Shown: positions 49,145 to 60,281, counted from the stretch's first letter. The stretch is DNA of 64,000 nt from Gautieria morchelliformis (GCA_015179125.1 WHVA01000043.1:307535-371534); one strand, 5' to 3'. A program made the numbers and translations. The notes: generated by a model not told the origin, from the sequence alone.

Positions 49145-49930
49145 ATGGAAGACAGCGAGAACAATGTAGAACAGAAACGTCTCCACACTGCTCCACGGGC
49201 TGCGCACACGAAAAGGTTGCGCCGTAAACTAGCAAGTCCAGACCGGAGCTATGTACACCGGCGCATAGAAACGACAGAAGCAGCAGAAGCAAGTAATGGA
49301 AGCACCCAGCGCCAAATTCCGAGCGACAGGAGAAGACAGAAGCGCCGTCGCAGCAAGTTACCGAGAGAAGGGAAGAAGCCAGGAAGTGACATAAGGTGTA
49401 GCCAGAACCCGAAGCAGAGCTCCGGACACGTGGCCGCCATGCGCAGGGCGGAATTCACCGGGGACGGCTCAGGTGGGCCGTGGGAGAAACCGTCGTCACC
49501 CGTGGGCGGACTCAGCGGAACCTCGGACACGGCAGAGCAGACAGAACGACATTTGTGTATATAAATAGACCGATCGCGCCGCGTATCACAGCAGCACCCA
49601 CTGGTTCACACTAGACTAAAGCCCCTCGACCCGGGGCTAAATCCGAACATTCCATATCTGTTCCACTCCTGCACATCGGCCTTGGCCCTCCTCTGCGCGC
49701 TGCGCGATGCCCACACATACACCCTGCTCGCGCGCCAAGAAGTACGTTCTCCCCGTGTCCGACAGTGTGGCGGCGAATGCGGGTGCCTGGCGCGCACGTG
49801 GCAACTCCTGGCACGTGTCCAAAACGTCAGTGCTTCCCCACGCTCATTTCCCAAGAAGAGCCCAGCTCGATCAACTCGTGTCCGACACATGCCAGGAGGT
49901 GCCGCAGTTTATATCACGATCGTGATCGAA
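49145..49930 (+). repeat. Dispersed repeat X with conserved TATA region (left-arm copy)
   Basis: It contains AAACGTCTCCACACTGCTCC, then GGTTGCGCCGTAAACTAGCAAG (the empty target site of the TIR element), then GGAAGCACCCAGCGCCAAATT, and TGTGTATATAAATAGACCGA at 49553-49572. Mirror copy at 57490-58190; partial copies at 32121, 36090, 40080, 43320 and 61900. Confidence 0.75.
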
Positions 49931-50479
49931 GTGATCGATCGGCGATCAAATGGATTGATGTTATACCTATTTAGGTTGGATTCGCGTCATGCCACAAGGC
50001 ACGCATCAGTTTGGGAAGCAGAAGCCCTGAAGCTTGCAAGCATTCATCGCGAGACGCGCGCGCCTGCTCCGATCTTCCAATCCTTGTTTGGATTCTCGGC
50101 ACCCGGCAGCGCGCGGTGCCGCACTTACCTTCGATTCGGTTGCCACTCATCCCAGGTGTTAGGTACGCACCGGTGAATTATGTAAGGGTCGGTATCCTGA
50201 ACCTGTGCCTTGATCTGTGCGAGGTTGTAATCATGGTGTACGAAGAACGTTCATGGTGCTGACCTTCCGTGACAGAGACATTGACAGACACGCACCATAC
50301 GGGCAAGCAGGACATCGACAGTACGACATTACATCAAACATGCAACCCTCCCCTGGCCGACGGTCCATCGCGCACAACGGTCAGCGGAGTCCTGAATCGA
50401 AGCCATCACACGGTCACGTCCTCTTGTTGATAGGGACTTCCAGGCGGTGGAGGGAATTGCAGGCGGGGGTGGAGGGAAT

Positions 50480-50745
50480 TGCAGGCAAAGGCTTCCTTCG
50501 TGCGTATCGCGGCATACGGGTCTGACAGGAGCTCGGCCCTTGTTTTGTTGCTTCCTGCTGGTTGCTGGATCGCGTTCGGGTTTGTGACGCCGTGGGCGGC
50601 GTGGGGTCTGTGCTGGGCGGCATGGACCCTTTTTCTTTGGTTCGGTACGTTAGGGCTATTACTAGTATTTGCTAGCAGTGCTCTATGTGCCTTTTTGTAG
50701 TGAGTTTGAGTGATTAACAGCATTTTGGAAGTTTGCGAGCGTGAG
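50480..50745 (-). pseudogene. LINE ORF1 5' fragment (minus strand)
   Basis: On the minus strand a CTTTCTCACGC start is followed by a frame with AGSNKTRAELLSDPYAAIRT then KEAF. This matches GSKSKADLLADPHASVRTKD in the LINE 5' fragment at 57009-57338. It is the N-terminal, gag-like part of ORF1. Truncated after about 80 residues. Confidence 0.6.
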
Positions 50746-50805
50746 AAAGTTTTTTTTCTTCACAAATCTTAACATCACGTATGTGTTCCTATGATCTTCG
50801 CAACA

Positions 50806-50994
50806 GAAGCTTACTATTCTGGCGTCAATCCCTAGCACTGAGGACCAATTGTGGCAATACGTGAAGACGGTTTACGCCGTGGGGGCCACAGATGCAGAAA
50901 TAACTCGCATCCTCCGGCTTTATCCTGCAGACATCACCCAAGGGTCACCATACGATACTAGTCTTCTCAACGCGCTCACTCCCCAATTCTAAAG
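50806..50994 (+). pseudogene. Carboxylesterase (type B) C-terminal remnant
   Basis: The frame reads QLWQYVKTVYAVGATDAEIT, then ILRLYPADITQGSPYDTSLL, then NALTPQF and a stop. 'LYP-D...GSP-DT...N-LTPQF' is a signature near the C-terminus of fungal type-B carboxylesterases/lipases. The frame normally continues with K-R-L; here TAA follows. The catalytic Ser and Glu regions are absent. The fragment sits between opposed LINE pieces. Confidence 0.65.
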
Positions 50995-51055
50995 GCCTTG
51001 CGAGTTTGCAGGGGGAAATTTTCATTCAAGTAAATCTCTCTCGATAGCTCATGGA

Positions 51056-52881
51056 ATGTCGGGAAAAAAACTTCAGGAGGGAGCCAGGGCCATAGCGATC
51101 CTTATGCTAGAGGAAGCGGCAAGAAATATTGGGGAGACGATGGCGCAGAAAGTGAGCGAAACGCTGAAAGAGGTGGTGGGAAAAGTCGAAGAAGTGGCGG
51201 AGATGGCATACAATTTGACTGAAGCGGCGCAAGTGGCGGTCCCAGGGGTGATCAGACAGATGGACGAAGCACAAGGGCAACTTCAAAGATTAGAGAATGT
51301 CAGGGCGCAGGGACCAGGAGGGATGACATACGCGACAGCGCTGAAAGGTAACGTACCTCTATCGCACCCGAACACCCTGGCGAGAGCCAGAGCCAGAGAA
51401 AGACAATTACTAATAGACAAGGAAACGGGCGATGGACAAGACACGCTCGGAAGCCTCACCGAGCAAGAACTAGTAGCCAAAGCCAACGAGGCAGTGGAGC
51501 AACTCGAAATGTCTGAAGAACTCGAATGCGGATGCTTCATAGGGGCCAAGAAACTAGCGAACGGAGGAATAGTATTCGAGCTGCACACTGCAGGAGCCGC
51601 AAAATGGTTACAGGAACACAGGAAATAATTCCTAGGAAAATTCAGCGGAACGGCCGTGATCAAGGATCGAGCAGTATCGGTAATCATCGGATACGTGCCG
51701 CTATCACACTCACCGGACGCCCTCGCAGAACTAAGGAAGATCGAACGTGAGTCTGGCTTGCCGGCAGACACTATCATCTTAACCAAGTGGATCAAACCGG
51801 CCCACAGGCGGACGGAGGGACAAAGGTCCGCTCATCTGATAGCCAAGTTCCACTGCAGACATAGAAAGGTTTTCTAGTCTGAAAAACTGTTCAAAAAACT
51901 GTAAAGATTTTCTGAATATTTTTAGTGTTTTTTATGTAGAAAAAACTTTAATAAAATTTTGTGTATTAATTAGAATTTGTCGAGCAAGAAAATTGGAAAA
52001 AAATCGAAGTTTTTTGCAGGGTTTTTTATGGGTTTCTTTGTGTTTTCACAAAGAAACTTATAAAAAACACATAAAAAACCCTGGAAAAACTTTAAACTTT
52101 TTTACAATTTTCTTGCCCAACAAATTCTAACAAAAACACGAAATTTTATTAAAGTTTTTTTACATTAAAAACACTAAAAAAAATTGGAATATCTTTACAG
52201 TTTTTAGAACAGTTTTTCAGACCAGAAAATTTTGATATGCCTCCAGTGTTCACGACAATGGAGGCGGCCAACATAAGCATAAGAGACGGAGTGGTCATAG
52301 CGGGAAAAAGAGCATGGGCCAGGAGGATGAAGAAGGAGCTGAGGAGATGCCTCAAGTGCCAGAGGTACAACACGAGGCATATGGCGGTGGAATGCAGCGG
52401 ACCGGAAACATGCAGCACGTGCAGGGGAAGCCACAGAACAGCGCAATGTGAAGAGACTGACCCAGCGAAGTTCAGATGTGTCGGATGCGACAAGCATGGC
52501 CACGCATCCTGGGACCGCACGTGCCCTGTATTCGAAGCAGCATGGGGAACGGTGGAGAGAGCCGACCTGGAACACACATACAAGTACTTCCTGAACGACA
52601 GCCCATGGACATGGGAACAACGGGGCGCAGCGGAAGAAGAGGGAGCGTCGGACGAAGTGATGAGAAGGGCGAACACACTAGGAAACGCAAGACAGCACCA
52701 TGAGGCGAACCAATGGCATGGCGGAGGTGCGAATGGAGGAAGCTGGCAGCAAGGCAGACACAACAGGGGTGGAAACCCACCCACAGGACACCAAGACCAG
52801 TTGTGGGCGAATCAGCATAGCAGACAGAGAAGATTAGATGAGTACGGCATAAGGCCGGGTCAGACAGAGGAGCGCCAATGA
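51056..52881 (+). pseudogene. LINE 3 ORF1 (gag-like, zinc knuckles), split by a foldback element
   Basis: The first half (51056-51628) has KLQEGARAIAILMLEEAARN and a long helical stretch. A TAA at 51626-51628 is followed in another frame by WIKPAHRRTEGQRSAHLIAKF. A 398-bp element (51851-52248) then interrupts it. The frame resumes at TTMEAANISIRDG and carries two zinc knuckles between about 52350 and 52515 (CLKCQRYNTRHMAVEC, and CVGCDKHGHASWDRTC). It ends at 52881 in a Gln/Gly-rich tail. ORF1 proteins bind element RNA. The N-terminus before residue K-L-Q-E is missing. Confidence 0.82.
51851..52248. mobile_element. CACTA-like foldback element in LINE 3 ORF1, TTC duplication
   Basis: The left end CACTGCAGACATAG and the right end ATATGCCTCCAGTG form inverted ends (CACTGSAGRCATA). 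The whole 398 bp is one AT-rich hairpin: TTTTCTRGTCTGAAAAACTG pairs across, and so do inner blocks around a short centre near 52045. TTC is duplicated at 51848-51850 and 52249-52251. Removing the element plus one TTC brings the ORF1 halves into the same frame (AKF then TTMEAA), which confirms the boundaries. CACTA/G ends and a 3-bp duplication indicate the CMC/CACTA group. Confidence 0.88.
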
Positions 52882-52918
52882 GCTCATTGGCCGAAGACAC
52901 TTCCGACCTCTACCGTGG

Positions 52919-55900
52919 ATGAACGAAGAAAATGCACACAGACGACACCTACGAGTTTGACAACACAACGTGAACAAGTCGCTCACAGCCACAGCAGATC
53001 TCTTAGCTGGATGCCACCCGGAGACATTCGACATCATAGCCACACAGGGACCGTACATCGACCTTCTGGGGAATGCTTGGGCCTCACACCACTGGTACTC
53101 AATATATCCCGAGACACACTTCCTGTCAGGGGACACCCTGTTTTCCATTTCCAGTTCCAACACCACACCCAGTTCCGACTCCATTTCCGACTCCAGTTCC
53201 GGTTCCGATTCCATCTCCGCCTCCGCTTTCGGAAATGATTCTGCTTCTGGGAGAACTTCCACCAGTTCTGTTCGCTTTGCCAGTTCCACTCCAATTTCCG
53301 ACTTCCACTCTCAGAACAGTGTCGGAAATCAAGCGACTCGCATAATAGGTGGCATCAAGGGTCGATCAAGGGTCAGGGAGGTGAGGGGGATGCAGGGTTG
53401 ATGGCGGGTGCCAAGTGTTGTCCCTGGTTGCGCAGCGTAGTATAATATGGGCTCGCTGACATTGGGGGTCCTTAGACTTTTCTCTTTGGATTTCCCCTTG
53501 TCAGGTGAGAATCCCCTCTCTTGTATACTCTATTCATTTATACATACTTTGGATTTCCCGATTTCCCCTTGTCAGTTGTGTGGTAGTGTGATCTCCACAA
53601 CCAGCCAGGGTTGCCCTTACACTTCCGAGACCGCAGCAAATGCACCAGATCCATGATACTGGTCAACAAAAAATTGGCTACCAACGCCTGGGCAGCGGTA
53701 GACGTAGGCACACCGGACGCCACGGCAGTGAGGATAAAGACTGAGACCAGTGTTGTGCTAATATACAACATATACTGTGATTGCACACATTCTGACGCTA
53801 TAAAATATTTACAGAAACATATGCAGGAAAACGCCAGGAGCAAATGCCCGCAACGGGAAAACATCAAGGGAGTGATATGGCTGGGGGACTTCAACAGACA
53901 TCACCCGCTATGGGATGAGGAGAGAAACACCCATCTGTTCACTCGAAGCAACTTGGACGAGGCTCAGATATTGACGCCGCCACCGATCACGACTTACAGA
54001 TGGTGCTGCCGAAAGGAATACCCACACTGAGATCCATGTCAACAGGAAACCTCACCCACACTGACAATGTATTTGCTTCCACAGACATGATACAGGCTAT
54101 CCTGAGCTGCGACACAGTACCCGAACACCAGCCTGCGAAAAGCAACCACTTCCCTGTGGACACAGTCCTCGACGTCTCTCCAGCCAAGGTCGCCCACACG
54201 CCAAGAGCAAACTTCAGGCAAGTGGACTGGGAGGACTTCAACAGGGAACTAAAAGAGCGCCTCAGAAGTAGCACGGCAGAAGCGGAACCGACCAGCATGC
54301 AGGAGTTCGAACGACAGCTCAAAGCGGTCACGACAGCCATAGCTGAGACGGTGGAAGAGAAAGTTCCCAAAACTAAGCCATCTCCCTACATGAATAGATG
54401 GTGGTCAGCTGAACTGACGCGTGCCAGAGCAGAAACCAGGAAAATCGGCAGAAGGTCATACGCGCAGAGGGGAGACCCAACCGACAAAGCACATGATGAC
54501 TACAGAGCTGCCAGGAACCAGTACGTGAATGCAGTCGAGAAATCAAAGCAGGAGCACTGGGACGCGTTCCTAGAGGAAGTCAGCAGGAAGACAGTGTGTA
54601 CAGCGCACAGATACGCGTCGGCGGATGCGTTGGATGGTGGGAGAGCGAGGATACCAACCCTCACAGCAAGAAGAGATGATGGGACAACATGCGTGGCAGC
54701 CATGAAAGAGCAAAAAGCGGAAATGTTATATGATACCTTTTTCCCGGAAGTGAGGGCTGAAGCGGAAGAAGTGCCAACCAACTACGAGTACCCGGAACCG
54801 GCTTTCGACTACGAGCCCATCACGGACATGCAGATAATGAGGGCAGTTGAGAAGCTTAACCCCTTCAAGGCCCCAGGGTCTAACGGTATCCCAAATGTTG
54901 TGATCAAGCATAGCATTAACATGTTGCTCCTGTATCTAGGCCCGCTGTTCAGAGCCACCTTCAGCTTAGACACCTACCCCAAAGAGTGGAGGGAATCGGT
55001 CACTAAAGTTCTGAGGAAGCCAGGCAAGCCGAACTATACGGTTCCAGGAGCATACCACCCTATTGCTCTCTTCGACACGATAGGCAAGGTACTGTCGGCT
55101 TGTGTAGCGGAGGATCTGGTGAAGATGACCAAAAAGCATCACCTACTACCCAGCAACCACTACGGGTGCAGACCAGGGTGCACCACCACCGATGCGCTAC
55201 ACCACGTAGTGTCAGCTACCAAGGACGCATGGAGGAGGGGAAGAGTGATGGGAATTCTCTTCCTGGATATCAAAGGTGCATTCCCAAGTATCGTGCTTGA
55301 CAGACTGATACACAACATGATGTGGCGAGGAATACCTGTGGAATACACCACTTGGATACGCAGAAGGGTCGAGGGCTGACACACTGTGATAAGCTTCGAC
55401 GACCACATGGCACCAGCGAGACAAGTCAAGCGTGGGATGGACCAAGGGTGCCCGGTGTCAGCTATAGCGTACCAGTACTACAATGCAGATCTGTTGGAGA
55501 CAGTCAACCGCAGAAACAGAGAGGACTGTGTGGGCTTTGTAGATGACACCACCATCATGGCTGAAGGGGCGAATTTGCAGGAAGCCTTCGGCAAGCTCAG
55601 AGACATCATGACCAGAGCTGCAGGCGCCATGGAGTGGGCCAACAAGCACCAATGCTCGTTTGAGATGAGCAAGTTCGGCCTCATAGGGCTCACCAGGAGG
55701 AGGGAGAAGGACCCTGGGAGGCCCAGCAGAACCATGCCCACAGCAAGGCCATCCATCACAATAGGTCGCCACACCATCAAGCCGACCACAACTCACAAAT
55801 GTTTGGGCGTAATCTTGGACCAGGAGCTGCGGTTCAGGGAGCACACAAACTACACGCTCAAAAAAGACGAGAAGTACATAGCGCAATACAGAAGGCTGGC

Positions 55901-56765
55901 GAAGATGACAAAAGGGACCACAGCTAAGCACATGAGACAATATTACCTCGCCGTCCCCGTCCCCAAAATGCTATACACCACTGACGTGTTCCTCACACCA
56001 GGCATGAGATACAACAAAGGCACCAAAGGCTTTGTAAACAAGCTCACGAGAATTCGAAGACAAGCAGCACTATCTATAACGGGGGCCATGAGCACCACCG
56101 TGAACGACACGCTAGATGCACATGCTAACTTGCACCCCTTCCCGCTGCTAGTCGCTAAAGTCATGCATAGAGCTGCGGTCAGAATAGCCTGCCTACCAAG
56201 AGAACATCCACTCGCTGCCAGGGCGCAGAAGGCAGCCAAAAGATACGTCCAAACACACAGAACCCCCCTTCACGAGATGATGCACGTGTTTGATCTGCAG
56301 CCCGACGAAATGGAAAAGGTACACCCAGTCCTTCTCGGACCAAAATGGTCCCCTCCCATGAGACCAGGATCCCTCAAGACAAACAGCGTGCCATCGACGA
56401 GATCAAAGAGGAGGCGGCGGACGCAGTGATATACACAGACGGCTCAAGCATCGGGGGGGCATAGGGGCGGCAGCGATACTATACAGGCACGGCGTCGAAC
56501 AGCAAGTGGTCAGGCTACACATGGGCACCGAGCAGGACCACATGGTGTTCGAGGCAGAACTAGCAGGAGCGGCACTCAGCGCCAAACTACTGAGAGCAGA
56601 GAGAGGAGACAGGTATGTCATAGCGGTGGACAGCCAAGCTACTATACGGACAACCAGGAAAGAAAAACCCATGCCCGCGCAGTACCTTGTAGATGTGCTC
56701 CACATTCAACTACAAGCTGTCCACCAGCGTCAGCCCGAGACAAAGGTGGTCATTGTTAAAGATTA
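52919..56765 (+). pseudogene. LINE 3 ORF2 (endonuclease-RT-RNase H), interrupted
   Basis: It starts at ATG 52919, 38 nt after ORF1. A TGA is at 52958. The endonuclease is split by a solo LTR at 53124-53621 and resumes in the same frame when LTR and duplication are removed; GDFNRHHPLWDEE lies near 53886. A frame change occurs near 53970. RT follows: KAPGSNGIPN near 54868, FLDIKGAFPS near 55262 and FVDD near 55538, with a TGA at 55377-55379 where relatives have Arg. RNase H begins YTDGSS near 56432, has a frame change in a G run, and stops at 56763, before its later catalytic motifs. No 3' zinc motif, UTR or poly(A) is present. Confidence 0.9.
53124..53621 (+). mobile_element. Solo LTR, copy B, inside LINE 3 endonuclease
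   Basis: 498 bp, starts TGTCAGGGGACACCCTG and ends GGTTGCCCTTACA. CTTCC is duplicated at 53119-53123 and 53622-53626. Removing the LTR and one CTTCC rejoins the endonuclease frame (YPETHF then RDRSKC), so the call is firm. The TTCCGA-type hexamer tract lies near 53150-53230. Confidence 0.93.
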
Positions 56766-57008
56766 AGAGCAGCTGATAGTGAATAGAATAGTAATTTAGA
56801 TTCAGACTTCAGTTTGAAGTCGAATCGAGTGGGTTTATAGAAATGAAGATATAGAGGAAACACAGTGTGTGTCAGGGGACACCCTGTTTTCCATTTCCAG
56901 TTCCGACACCACACCCAGTTCCGACTCCATTTCCGACTCCGTTTCCGGTTCCGATTCCATCTCCGCCTCCGCCTTCAGAAATGATTCCGCTTCTGGGAGA
57001 ACTTCGAC
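56766..57008 (+). mobile_element. Truncated LTR, copy C, and short unassigned spacer
   Basis: 56870-57008 matches the first about 139 bp of the solo LTRs (TGTCAGGGGACACCC...) and then stops abruptly at the LINE fragment. 56766-56869 is spacer with no match found. No target duplication is seen. Confidence 0.8.
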
Positions 57009-57338
57009 GTGCTGAAGCAGCACGTTGCTCGCTTCTCTGGCCGCCTCTTCGGTGAGTAGTATTGCTACTGCTCTGGCTCCCTCCTCGAGTGTTTTGCCGG
57101 AGGAGCTGTGGGCGAGGGAAAGGAGGACGTAGCTGAGCTGGTCGGCGGTGGCCGGGTTTTCCCTTGCGAGGAATCCGTGCTTGTCGAGGAATGTTCGAGC
57201 TTGGTCTTTGGTGCGTACTGAGGCGTGAGGATCTGCTAGAAGGTCAGCTTTGCTTTTGCTGCCCGTTTGCTGGCTGCTGGCCCTCGTGCGCAGTGACGTT
57301 GTCGCTGGGGCTGTTTGGGCTTCCGCGCTGGCTGGCAT
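57009..57338 (-). pseudogene. LINE ORF1 5' fragment (minus strand), fused to LTR copy C
   Basis: ATG 57338 opens MPASAEAQTAPATTSLRTRA. Then GSKSKADLLADPHASVRTKD and KTLEEGARAVAILLTEEAAR follow, the latter matching LINE 3 ORF1 (KLQEGARAIAILMLEEAARN). At 57008 the frame runs into LTR sequence in antisense and stays open, giving a chimeric frame by chance. The 5' start (CTTTCTCACGC near 57478) abuts the right arm of the inverted duplication. Confidence 0.8.
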
Positions 57339-57489
57339 GCCCTTTTTTGTCTTTTTGTTAGTGCGGGCTTTCAGGCTGTTATTATCGCCAGTCTGGGATG
57401 TACTATCTATCTTAGAAGTGTGTGTGTGTGTGGGATTTGGTTTTTTTATGGTATCGATGGTGGTGGTAGGCGTGAGAAAGCTCTCGATT

Positions 57490-58260
57490 GTGATATGAAC
57501 TGCGCCACCTCCTGGCACGTGTCCAACACGAGGGAGTTGATCGAGCGGGGCTCTTCAACGTTTTGGACACGTGCGCGCCAGGCACCTGCATTCGCCGCCA
57601 CACTCTCGGACACGGGGAGAAAGTACAATGGCTGGCTTGTTTGCGGCACGAGAAGGGTGTATATATGAGTATCGCGCAGCGCGCAGAGGAGGACCGAGGC
57701 CGAGGTGCAGGAGTGGAACAGATATGGAGTATTCGGATTTAGCCCCGGGCACAGGGGCTTTGGTCTAGTGTGCGCGAGCGGGTACTGCTGTGATGTGCGG
57801 CGCGATCGGTCTATTTATATACACAAATGTCGTTCTGGCTGCGTCCTCCCACGGGTGACGACGGTTTCTCCCACGACCCACGTGACCCGCACGGGTCCCC
57901 GGTGAATTCCGCCCTGTGCATGACTGCCACGTGTCCAAGCTCTGTTCGTGCGGCTACATGTTATGTAACTTCTCTTCTCTCGGTAACCCGCTTCTGCCCC
58001 TGTCGTGCTTCTGTCGTCAATCGGAATTGGTGGGTGCTTCCATTGCTTGCTTCTGTGGCTTCTGACGTTTCTATGCGCCAGTATACATAGCTCCGGCCCT
58101 GACTTGCTAGTTTACGGCGCAACCTTTTCGTGTGCACACTTGAGGAGTGTGGAGACGCTTCTGTTCTACACTGTTCTCACCATCTCCCATCCTTTTATAT
58201 TTTCAGTTTTAATTCTTGCTCCTCTCCAGGCACAAGCTGATCCTTCTACGTCAGGTACCG
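57490..58260 (-). repeat. Dispersed repeat X with conserved TATA region (right-arm copy)
   Basis: Reverse of 49145-49930. It includes the reverse of TGTGTATATAAATAGACCGA at 57814-57833, and an intact GGCGCAAC site near 58115-58122. Confidence 0.75.
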
Positions 58261-58345
58261 CTCTCTGCCGCCGATCACAGGTAGAATATAATACCTTCCA
58301 TCCACCGAATGACAATATTACTTACGGGGCGTATACGTTACAGGT

Positions 58346-58765
58346 ATGGTGGTCCTTCTGATCGGCAGCTCTGTCGTCGGTGCCTCGGGTGCACTTAACC
58401 TGCCAATGGTGCCCCACAAGGGGACTATTTCAGATGTCCCACCACGCTTGTACCGCGGCTGCTGCCATGGGGCTTTCCTGAGTTTATCGGCATCTGACTT
58501 TTCAGCCATAGGTCTCATGGAGTTGTTTGGGTCTCCCTTCCGGAAAAATATCAGTATTCTTGTCAGCTTGGCTGCCGGATGTATTGTGGCGGGTGCAACT
58601 GGCCACATTAAGGCCGCGCCCGCGATTACCTTCCTGTGGTATGCCGCGTCTAATTACTGTAAAGTCTGGATCTGCAAAGCTGTCCTGCGAAAACGACAAG
58701 GGTCCATACATTTAAGAGTGGAGTCTGGCTCCCGCCATTCTCCAAAGTCAGTGGTTTTTTGCTGA
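58346..58765 (+). CDS. Uncharacterised small protein with hydrophobic segments
   Basis: A frame of 139 residues: MVVLLIGSSVVGASGALNL at the start, then NISILVSLAAGCIVAGATG and AITFLWYAASNYCKVWI. These look like one or two membrane segments. The left-arm copy is broken. An upstream exon may exist, since TACAG precedes the ATG region at 58333-58345. I do not recognise the family. Confidence 0.35.
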   Translation: MVVLLIGSSVVGASGALNLPMVPHKGTISDVPPRLYRGCCHGAFLSLSASDFSAIGLMELFGSPFRKNISILVSLAAGCIVAGATGHIKAAPAITFLWYAASNYCKVWICKAVLRKRQGSIHLRVESGSRHSPKSVVFC

Positions 58766-59618
58766 CATCTTAATTACTCTGCAGTTTCTGCGGGACAGTG
58801 CTTGCTGTGTAAATAAACTAGCAGCGTTTCCCATGCCTGTGCCGCGCGCACGGCGCCCCATTTCCCCTCGCGGTCTCGCTGCTCGATGCTAGATGACATG
58901 CCCGTGGCGCGCGCTGCATGAAGATCCTTGATTGCACGGTGACGGCGTCGAAAGGTCCTTTGCCACAAGAAATGGTATCCGCTGAAGCAAGCGAGGTGTC
59001 AAGTAGATGTAGGGGATGTGGAGCATGTGCGGTGCCAGCGCGTTGTCATCCTCCACGAGTCATACTGAGTAAAGGTAAAGTGCTTTATCTGCAAGCGCTC
59101 GAGGTCGGCTTCATCCTCATCATCCGAAATGCTAGACAAGCTAGATAAACAGGGAGGGTGTTCGTCACGGGCCACATGTTGAGGAATGGACTTCGATTCC
59201 CGGTCGATGTTGTTAGGCGAAAGATATATAGTACATGGATAGAAGGAAACGCTGGACCATTCCGAGTCGATTCTTCAGAGGAGATTAGGTTAATATGGGG
59301 ATGCTCTCGTTTTCTCGCGTTTTCTGTTTTGGCGTCGAAGAGAGAGCTATTGGACACTGGGAGCACGGACACTACATGATCTCATGTGACATTGTCAACA
59401 AACTGCAGAGTGCAGACCAGGGTAACCGGCAGCGTCCGGCGGCTACAGATCTGTCTCACAAGGCATTCTGGCAGCAAGCAGAGGACGCACAGCTCAATTT
59501 TGTCCGTATTTTCCATATCAAAAAGGGCTATGACCTGACAACTGCCGCACATAATTTCTGAACGAGGTCCCACGACTCCAACAGGCGCTATGTCCCACCG
59601 GACTGATAGTTTCCATTA

Positions 59619-60281
59619 GTGGAGTCACAGCTGGGAGCAGCACTACGTCAAGCTTCAAGAACGCATGTGACCTGGCGCAGCAGAGGCACCGAACATGATG
59701 TCAGGGACGTCGCACTCGACCGCGCTGTTCCACCTCGAGGCGACACCCGCGGCGTGCCCCACGATTGCGCACGCCCCATGGGGCCCGCCTCTCCTCGTGT
59801 CCAACCCCCTCGCGTGCACCCTAGCCGTGTCCCCTGCGCCGGAGATGGCGGAGCAGACGCACGCGGGGCGGGTACCCCCATTCTGCACGACGATGACCCA
59901 GAGTTGCTCTTCTCCTCAACCCCATCACCACCACCGTCTTCGAGCAGGCCAAAGCATGCTCTCAGGAACCATCGCCCCCGCTGGCAAACCCCGCGGCCAC
60001 GACGCTCCATGAGGGGGACCCCTTCCTCCTCACCCTCACGAGGCTCGCAAAGGCGCTCTACACGCACGCGTGCGTCAGCCCCGCTCGTGCGCTTCCCCAT
60101 GTGCGTGGTGGCGGCGTGCTTTAGGATGGGCGAAGCCGAGCGGATGATTGAACTTGTACGGAACGAGCTGCGCATGGCGGCGATTCTCGTCGCGCACAAG
60201 TACACCATCAGCATCCCACATGCACATGCCCCCGGAGTCGGCCCTGGAGCCATGAAGCGGGGTCCGGCGGAAGGGGCATAA
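59619..60281 (+). CDS. Uncharacterised ORF, right-arm copy
   Basis: Shares VRFPMCVVAACFRMGEAERM, IELVRNELRMAAILVAHKYT and SIPHAHAPGVGPG with the left-arm frame at 45604-46122, including the stop position. The N-terminal half is Arg/Pro-rich and less alike. Conservation of frame and stop supports a real ancestral gene. Function unknown. Confidence 0.35.
   Translation: MESQLGAALRQASRTHVTWRSRGTEHDVRDVALDRAVPPRGDTRGVPHDCARPMGPASPRVQPPRVHPSRVPCAGDGGADARGAGTPILHDDDPELLFSSTPSPPPSSSRPKHALRNHRPRWQTPRPRRSMRGTPSSSPSRGSQRRSTRTRASAPLVRFPMCVVAACFRMGEAERMIELVRNELRMAAILVAHKYTISIPHAHAPGVGPGAMKRGPAEGA

Larger units (their letters stand above)
43100..49930 (+). repeat. Left arm of a large imperfect inverted duplication
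   Basis: Blocks of this arm reappear in reverse order and orientation at 57485-62480: 43110-43690 matches 62480-61930; 45053-45390 matches 61930-61640; 45390-46190 matches 60480-59650; 48090-49555 matches 59090-57835; and 49555-49930 matches 57835-57490. Unmatched pieces are 43688-45044 (a mobile element) and about 46200-48090. The arms have visibly diverged by substitutions and small indels. Confidence 0.8.

Noticed and set aside
56835-57518. A 227-residue minus-strand frame as one protein
   Set aside because: It is a LINE ORF1 start fused to antisense LTR sequence. The open frame across the junction is accidental.
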